DNA of 24,583 nucleotides from a bacterium UBA6115 (lineage in GTDB: Bacteria; Bacillota_A; Clostridia; Christensenellales; Aristaeellaceae): assembly GCA_002428405.1 (NCBI GenBank), contig DIWD01000034.1, positions 981-25,563 of the forward strand, written 5' to 3'. The notes under the pieces were generated by a model. The model searched no databases. It saw nothing but the letters and a program-made list of their open reading frames with translations, and had not been told where the DNA came from. Position numbers and translations under genes: made by a program. Each line of letters opens with the position of its first letter. Position 1 is the first letter of the stretch. Below, piece by piece: positions 20,781 through 24,583 of this stretch.

Positions 20781-21908
20781 TTAAGAGAACGCCTTCCGGG
20801 CCAGCTCGCAGTAATACGCGACCAGCGGGAATTTCGCGTCCGGCGCGATGCGGTGATCCGGGCAGGGGATATAGCCGCCCAGGTCCACCAGGGGCTTCAG
20901 GCGCTCGACCTCATCCCGCACCGCCTGTTCATCCCGGGCGAACACCCGCTTGTCCATGCCGCCCACGCCGCGCAGCTGCCGCCCGTATTGTTTCCGCCAG
21001 GGCGCGATGGAGGCGTTCCACGTGCCCACTTCAATGGGGAACATCGTGTTCACGCCGTTTTCCAGCCAGATGGGCAGCAGCAGGTCGATCTTCCCGTCGC
21101 AGTCCAGGGAAACGATGTCGATCCCATGCTCAAGGAACAGCCCGGTCAGGCGCCTGTAATGCGGGCCGACCAGTTTTGAGAACACCTTCGGGTTCACCAG
21201 CGGGCCGGACTTGAAACAGATATCCTCCCAGAAATGGGCATAATCAAACACGGCTCCGGTCTGAAGAACGTCCCGGGCGACCTGCCAGGTCAATTCGCCG
21301 ATGGTGTCGATGATTTCACGGTACAGGTCCTCATCATCCGCCGCCAGGTAGCTGATGCCCTCCACGCCCAGCATGTTGCGGATATTGCCGTACAGGCTGC
21401 CCGCGCTGAGCGCCAAAGGTGTCTCCCTGTTTTCATTTTCCGACTTGATCCAGCTGAAAAACGCCTGGTCCACCCGGTCTTTTGTATACCGCAGCCTGGG
21501 CAGGTAGAGCTCCTCCCAGGCCTCCCGCCCGGTGAGCGAGGTGCCGATCTCAGACGGGATGCTGACCAGGCCTTCATGCGTCAGCACGATCAGCCCTTCC
21601 TCGTTGCGCACCACCCGCGCGCCATCCGCCCTGGTTTCCAGCACCTGGGGGGTAAACCGCGGGAAGAGGTAGCTGTTGCCCCCGGCTGAAGCGGACCAGT
21701 TGAAGTCAAAGCCCAGCCTGTCCATCACCTGCCGGTCCGCCGGGGAACTGTCCCCCTGCCGGGTGTAGCCTTCGGCTTCCTCTTTGGTGACATAGCCTTC
21801 CTGCGCCCATTTGAACAGCGTTTCATTCCAGTAGCCAAAACTGACCACCGGCAAACGGTCATAATCCTGATAATGCAGGATGGCGTTCACGCGCCCGCGG
21901 TGGTTCAT
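20781..21908 (-). CDS. Uroporphyrinogen decarboxylase-family protein (375 aa)
   Basis: This belongs to the URO-D superfamily, which includes methyltransferases such as MtaA/CmuA as well as heme-pathway decarboxylases. The start MNHRGRVNAILHYQDYDRLP is typical of the non-heme branch. Later come GSLYGNIRNMLGVEG, DYAHFWEDICFKSGPLVNP, HGIDIVSLDCDGKI and GVGGMDKRVFA, then GGYIPCPDHRIAPD, the conserved barrel-end motif that in MtaA-like enzymes helps form a metal/thiol site. Missing heme-synthesis neighbours, plus the Gfo/Idh partner upstream, argue against a heme role. AGGAGGT lies before the ATG at 21908. The gap to the upstream gene is 20 bp, so they form one operon. The substrate is unknown. 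Confidence 0.88.
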   Translation of the reverse strand: MNHRGRVNAILHYQDYDRLPVVSFGYWNETLFKWAQEGYVTKEEAEGYTRQGDSSPADRQVMDRLGFDFNWSASAGGNSYLFPRFTPQVLETRADGARVVRNEEGLIVLTHEGLVSIPSEIGTSLTGREAWEELYLPRLRYTKDRVDQAFFSWIKSENENRETPLALSAGSLYGNIRNMLGVEGISYLAADDEDLYREIIDTIGELTWQVARDVLQTGAVFDYAHFWEDICFKSGPLVNPKVFSKLVGPHYRRLTGLFLEHGIDIVSLDCDGKIDLLLPIWLENGVNTMFPIEVGTWNASIAPWRKQYGRQLRGVGGMDKRVFARDEQAVRDEVERLKPLVDLGGYIPCPDHRIAPDAKFPLVAYYCELARKAFS

Positions 21909-21928
21909 GCATGTACCTCCTGACGAAG

Positions 21929-22984
21929 TTAGATATCCATTTTGATCCCGCACCCGGCCTCCTGGGATGCGAACAGCGCGTCGATCACCTTCATCACGCG
22001 CAGCGCCTGCTCCGGCCTGACGATCAGCTCAGCGCCATTGTCCAGCACGTCCGCGATGTTCTGGTAATACTCCGTCCAGTCGGCCTTCACTTCCGGCAGG
22101 GGCAGCTCCACCGTGGTGTGCTTTGGCCTTGGCGCCATGGTGCGCGTTGGCCCGGCCTCGGTATAGACGATGTCATCCTCCCAGGTCATTTCGCCCTCGG
22201 GCCTGAGCTTGACGATCCTGCCCTTGCAGGACCAGTCCTCGATCATCATCGTGCCCTCGGTGCCGCTGATGTGCCAGCGGGGCAGGGGGATGAGGCAGTT
22301 GGTGGACATCTCCAGCATCATAGACACGCCGGACTGGAAGCGCAGCAGCAGCTTGATGTTGTCATCTACCTGCGAGCCGAAGATGGAAAACAGGTGCGCG
22401 TCCACGGACACCACCTTCTCCGGGAAGAGCTGCAGGGCCTGATCCAGCAGGTGTACGCCCCAGTCCAGCGTCATGCCGCCGCCGTTCTGCTTGTAGCCGC
22501 GCCAGCCGTGCATCGCGCCGCGGCTGCCCTGCACGCGGGATTCCACAAAGTAGGGCTTGCCGATGAGGCCGCCCTGGATGACTTTTTTGACGGTCAGGAA
22601 ATCCCGGTCCCAGCGGCGGTTCTGGTGGATGGAAAACAGACGCCCGGTCTTTTCCGACACCGCCATGATGTCCTCCAGTTCGCGGGCGTTGAGGGTGACC
22701 GGCTTTTCGCATACCACATGCTTGCCCGCGTTCAGGCAGGCGATAGCCAGTCCGCGGTGGAAATCATTGGGCGTGGCGATGGTGACCAGGTCAATGGTCT
22801 TGTCCTGGAGCAGTTCATCAACGGAAGGATAGGTCTTCAGCCCGTTCTGCCTGGCTTTTTCAAGCGCCTCCTCCCGCACGTCAAAGGCCGAGACGACCTG
22901 GATCTGCGGTATTTTTTCCTTGATGTTGATGTGATGCCAGCCGGCCATCCCGCCGTATCCGATCAATGCCAGACGGTGTTTCAT
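21929..22984 (-). CDS. Gfo/Idh/MocA-family oxidoreductase (351 aa)
   Basis: The N-terminal Rossmann domain shows ALIGYGGMAGWHH (residues 5-18), then ATPNDFHRGLAIACLNAGKH and the family's EKP motif at 93-95 (VVCEKPVTLN). The C-terminal alpha/beta domain has GGGMTLDWGVHLLDQAL, giving the Asp and His expected at the active site. Such enzymes oxidise or isomerise sugars, inositols and their acids with NAD(P). With a URO-D-family enzyme downstream, a sugar or glycoside catabolic pair is plausible, by inference. AAGGAG lies upstream of the ATG at 22984 at a slightly long gap. A promoter with a 17-bp spacer sits 37-65 bases before the start. Confidence 0.92.
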   Translation of the reverse strand: MKHRLALIGYGGMAGWHHINIKEKIPQIQVVSAFDVREEALEKARQNGLKTYPSVDELLQDKTIDLVTIATPNDFHRGLAIACLNAGKHVVCEKPVTLNARELEDIMAVSEKTGRLFSIHQNRRWDRDFLTVKKVIQGGLIGKPYFVESRVQGSRGAMHGWRGYKQNGGGMTLDWGVHLLDQALQLFPEKVVSVDAHLFSIFGSQVDDNIKLLLRFQSGVSMMLEMSTNCLIPLPRWHISGTEGTMMIEDWSCKGRIVKLRPEGEMTWEDDIVYTEAGPTRTMAPRPKHTTVELPLPEVKADWTEYYQNIADVLDNGAELIVRPEQALRVMKVIDALFASQEAGCGIKMDI

Positions 22985-23020
22985 GCTGTACGCTCTCCTT
23001 CTATATAAGTCACAAGCCTC

Positions 23021-23049
23021 ATCTTAACGAGGTTCACAGGCGGCGTCAA
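23021..23049 (-). promoter_or_regulatory. Promoter of the Gfo/Idh-UroD operon
   Basis: TTGACG (23044-23049) and TAAGAT (23021-23026) are 17 bases apart on the minus strand. The start would be near 23014, about 30 bases before the ATG. A short minus-strand open frame across this region (to 23181) has no ribosome site and is not counted as a gene. Confidence 0.68.
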
Positions 23050-23183
23050 CCGCTCATAGAAAACACAGGGCACGCCTTCCGGTTCCATCTCCTCCCCGGC
23101 CACCCCCTCAAGGGTAGTATTCTGCTTTCTATAATCCGGAACAGCTTCGACCTGCATGAATGACAGGCGATTCAAAAGCAAGA

Positions 23184-23222
23184 GACGGGCGCCTTTGTCA
23201 TGTGTAAAAAACGGCGCCCGTC
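23184..23222 (-). terminator. Hairpin after the peptidoglycan-binding-like gene
   Basis: GACGGGCGCC (23184-23193) and GGCGCCCGTC (23213-23222) pair perfectly over ten bases around a 19-nt loop. It lies 34 bases after the stop codon at 23257 on the minus strand. The tail after the stem (TCTTGCTTTTG) is only loosely T-rich, and a GTTTTTT run lies inside the loop, so a normal terminator is likely but not certain. Confidence 0.6.
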
Positions 23223-23256
23223 CCTGAAACTCTCCGGCGGGAGAATGATGCCGCGT

Positions 23257-23937
23257 TCAGGGTTTGGGGATATTCAGATCCAGTTCCGGCATGATGAGGG
23301 GCGGATCGGTGATCAGCAGGTCCGGATCGATGAGCGTGCCGTTGACCAGATCGGGCAGGTTTGGCATCAGCGTCACAAAGGGTTCCGGTGTCGGGGTGAT
23401 GATCTCCCCCGGATCCAGGCCGTCTATGATGTCCGGATCCAACTGGATCTCCGCACCGGGTGTCACCAACGGGATCTTGGGAAAATTCGGCCACCAGTCC
23501 GGCCAGTTGCCGTTGTCCGGGGGCACGGTCTGCCCGGGGTTCAGGCCTGCCGGGGTTCCGGGGTTGCTGAGGGCCTTTGAGGAGAACAACAGCTTCTGGT
23601 CCTCCACGGAGGCAACGCCGTTGACAGGCAGCTTATGCACCTGTTCAAACATGCGCATGGCGGCCCGGGTGCCGCTGCCAAACTGCGGGGCGATGGCTTT
23701 GCCGTAGTACAGCAGCTGGGCAAGGCGGGCCTGGAGGAACATGACCTCATACCCTCTGTCCCCCTCGCGCAGTTCCACATAGGGGTATACTTCCGCCTCG
23801 CGCATCAGGGCGATCACCTGATGCCAGTATTGGAGCAGCTGCTCCGGGGTGAAGGACTGCGCTTCCTCTGCCAGCCCCCCTTGCAAGGTCATGAAAAACA
23901 GGGCTGTCAGGAGCAGGAAAATTAGCATCCGTTTCAC
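23257..23937 (-). CDS. Exported protein with peptidoglycan-binding-like domain and proline/aspartate-rich tail (226 aa)
   Basis: It starts at a GTG at 23937 with AGGAGGT about ten bases ahead. The signal peptide covers residues 1-23 (KRMLIFLLLTALFFMTLQGG, then LA|EE). Residues 55-120 are a PG_binding_1-like module: LREGDRGYEVMFLQARLAQL, then FGSGTRAAMRMFEQVHKLPVNG. The order is the same as in the vWA protein of this window, suggesting cell-wall attachment. The last ~100 residues are low-complexity, rich in Pro, Asp and Leu (DPDIIDGLDPGEIITPTPEP), probably extended. No enzyme domain is seen. It diverges from the secreted protein at 24310. The frame stays open far upstream, but that part is not protein-like. 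Confidence 0.8.
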   Translation of the reverse strand: MKRMLIFLLLTALFFMTLQGGLAEEAQSFTPEQLLQYWHQVIALMREAEVYPYVELREGDRGYEVMFLQARLAQLLYYGKAIAPQFGSGTRAAMRMFEQVHKLPVNGVASVEDQKLLFSSKALSNPGTPAGLNPGQTVPPDNGNWPDWWPNFPKIPLVTPGAEIQLDPDIIDGLDPGEIITPTPEPFVTLMPNLPDLVNGTLIDPDLLITDPPLIMPELDLNIPKP

Positions 23938-24108
23938 GATGAATACAACCTCCTTCGAATGGCAGGTCATCAGGGATGGCCTTGTTCGGACAGGAAAGGG
24001 GTCGCGCGAACAGTCGGTAGTTTCAATGGTCGTCATGAGGCGGCAAGAAACGCGAAGATATGATTTGTACATGCAGATTGTATCACCGGGGCAAACGGGA
24101 CGCAATAC

Positions 24109-24137
24109 GGGGCATGAAGCAATGCCCCCTGCGGGGG
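24109..24137. other. Competing hairpins in the 23938-24309 intergenic region
   Basis: GGGGCAT (24109-24115) can pair with ATGCCCC (24122-24128). The same C-run (24125-24129) can instead pair with GGGGG (24133-24137). A GGTC/GACC hairpin and a T7 run (24151-24157) follow on the plus strand. This could be a weak attenuator ahead of the plus-strand genes. Apart from this and the 16-codon ORF, the 370-bp region shows no gene and no firm promoter on either strand. Confidence 0.35.
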
Positions 24138-24262
24138 TCCGCTGCCACAGACCGATGGTTTTTTTGGCAGAACGCGGCGGACGCGAATGCTTGCCGCGGA
24201 AAACGATGTACCAAATACTCCCCGTGAAAAACACACTTTCGCCACAATTGGAGGCTATATTG

Positions 24263-24313
24263 ATGTCACAGCAAAGAAACGCTGAACGAACAAAAGGAGT
24301 GACCCAAACATGA
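24263..24313 (+). CDS. 16-aa ORF coupled to the next gene (possible leader peptide)
   Basis: GGAGG (24250-24254) lies eight bases before an ATG at 24263. Sixteen codons (MSQQRNAERTKGVTQT) end in a TGA that overlaps the next gene's ATG as ATGA. The downstream ribosome site AAGGAG lies within the small frame. Ideal spacing plus exact overlap suggests translational coupling and not chance. It could also be only a ribosome-loading device. Confidence 0.45.
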   Translation: MSQQRNAERTKGVTQT

Positions 24314-24583
24314 AAAAGAACTTGCTGATCCTCACACTGGCGCTGCTGATCGCGCTGCCTGTGCTTGGCCTCGCCGCTGATCTGACCCCCGCGACAACTC
24401 CGGAGACACAGACCGCTGAGGCGACCGTCGCCCCCATCCTGTATGGACCCCGCTGGAGGCAAAACGCCACGCCCGCAACGACCATCCCGCAGACCGGCTA
24501 TGTCGATGCCGATAACGACGGAATATGCGACAACTGCGGCAACGCACTGGGCACGAATCCCGATGCACCCAACTATGTCGACG
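24310..24583 (+). CDS. Secreted protein with DADNDGICDNC motif, N-terminal 91 residues (runs off window)
   Basis: The ATG at 24310 has AAGGAG ten bases upstream. Residues 1-23 are a signal peptide (MKKNLLILTLALLIALPVLG, then LAA). A Thr/Pro/Ala-rich linker follows (TPATTPETQTAEATVAP), then VDADNDGICDNCGNALG, a short acidic loop with a Cys pair that recurs in exported clostridial proteins and looks like a calcium-binding, dockerin-like or thrombospondin-type-3-like loop. The frame is still open at the window end, so length and further domains are unknown. It is divergent from the peptidoglycan-binding-like gene and coupled to the small ORF before it. Confidence 0.8.
   Translation, partial: MKKNLLILTLALLIALPVLGLAADLTPATTPETQTAEATVAPILYGPRWRQNATPATTIPQTGYVDADNDGICDNCGNALGTNPDAPNYVD

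Noticed and set aside
21911..23008. Plus-strand 365-aa open frame
   Set aside because: It is antisense to the Gfo/Idh/MocA gene; the reading is His/Gln/Val-rich shadow sequence without a ribosome site.
22981..23181. Minus-strand 66-aa open frame upstream of the Gfo/Idh gene
   Set aside because: The predicted promoter lies inside it, no ribosome site precedes it, and it matches no known family.

Overview
The window looks like chromosome of a moderately GC-rich Gram-positive Firmicute of class Clostridia, probably gut-associated. The signs are strong AGGAGG-type ribosome sites with several GTG starts, a PadR/DUF1700 pair, a stand-alone DUF1858 protein, two-subunit serine dehydratase (SdaAB/SdaAA), AzlCD, an RNHCP protein, a clostripain-type (C11) peptidase and sigma-A promoters. 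The taxon is my inference. I see no rRNA, tRNA, CRISPR array, transposase or phage gene.

Layout. 1-4.3 kb: the 5' part of a radical SAM gene (minus), a small DUF1858 protein (plus), a translationally coupled pair of short-chain dehydrogenases (minus), then a padR-DUF1700 operon (minus) with a clear promoter and an inverted repeat over its -10 box. 4.3-8.4 kb: two divergent exported proteins, a peptidoglycan-binding/von Willebrand A protein (minus) and a C11 cysteine peptidase (plus). 8.5-9.6 kb: azlCD (branched-chain amino acid export) behind a potentially structured leader. 9.6-11.2 kb: sdaAB-sdaAA (minus). 11.4-11.6 kb: a REPIN-like set of GC-rich hairpins. 11.6-13.5 kb: two aldo/keto reductases (minus).

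13.6-20.6 kb is accessory in character. It has AT-richer stretches with two unrecognised membrane-anchored proteins and a TPR/metallo-beta-lactamase protein broken by a frameshift. Between these lie an NTF2-like protein, a decayed acetyltransferase start, a squalene-cyclase-like alpha/alpha-barrel protein, two copies of a 74-bp dispersed repeat, and an RNHCP zinc-ribbon gene. The RNHCP gene sits behind a near-consensus promoter and a 300-nt leader. That leader can form a junction-like fold whose closing stem begins at the predicted +1 and competes with a downstream strand. This is my best candidate for an undescribed element.

20.8-23 kb: a Gfo/Idh/MocA oxidoreductase and a uroporphyrinogen-decarboxylase-family enzyme in one minus operon with a good promoter. 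23.2 kb to the end: an exported peptidoglycan-binding-like protein (minus) diverging from a secreted protein with a DADNDGICDNC motif (plus, cut by the window edge), the latter preceded by a coupled 16-codon ORF.

The genes do not form one pathway. The common threads are redox enzymes (two SDRs, two AKRs, Gfo/Idh), amino-acid handling (serine deamination, AzlCD) and envelope or secreted proteins. All positions, repeats and promoter spacings were read by eye; family assignments come from motif recognition, not searches.
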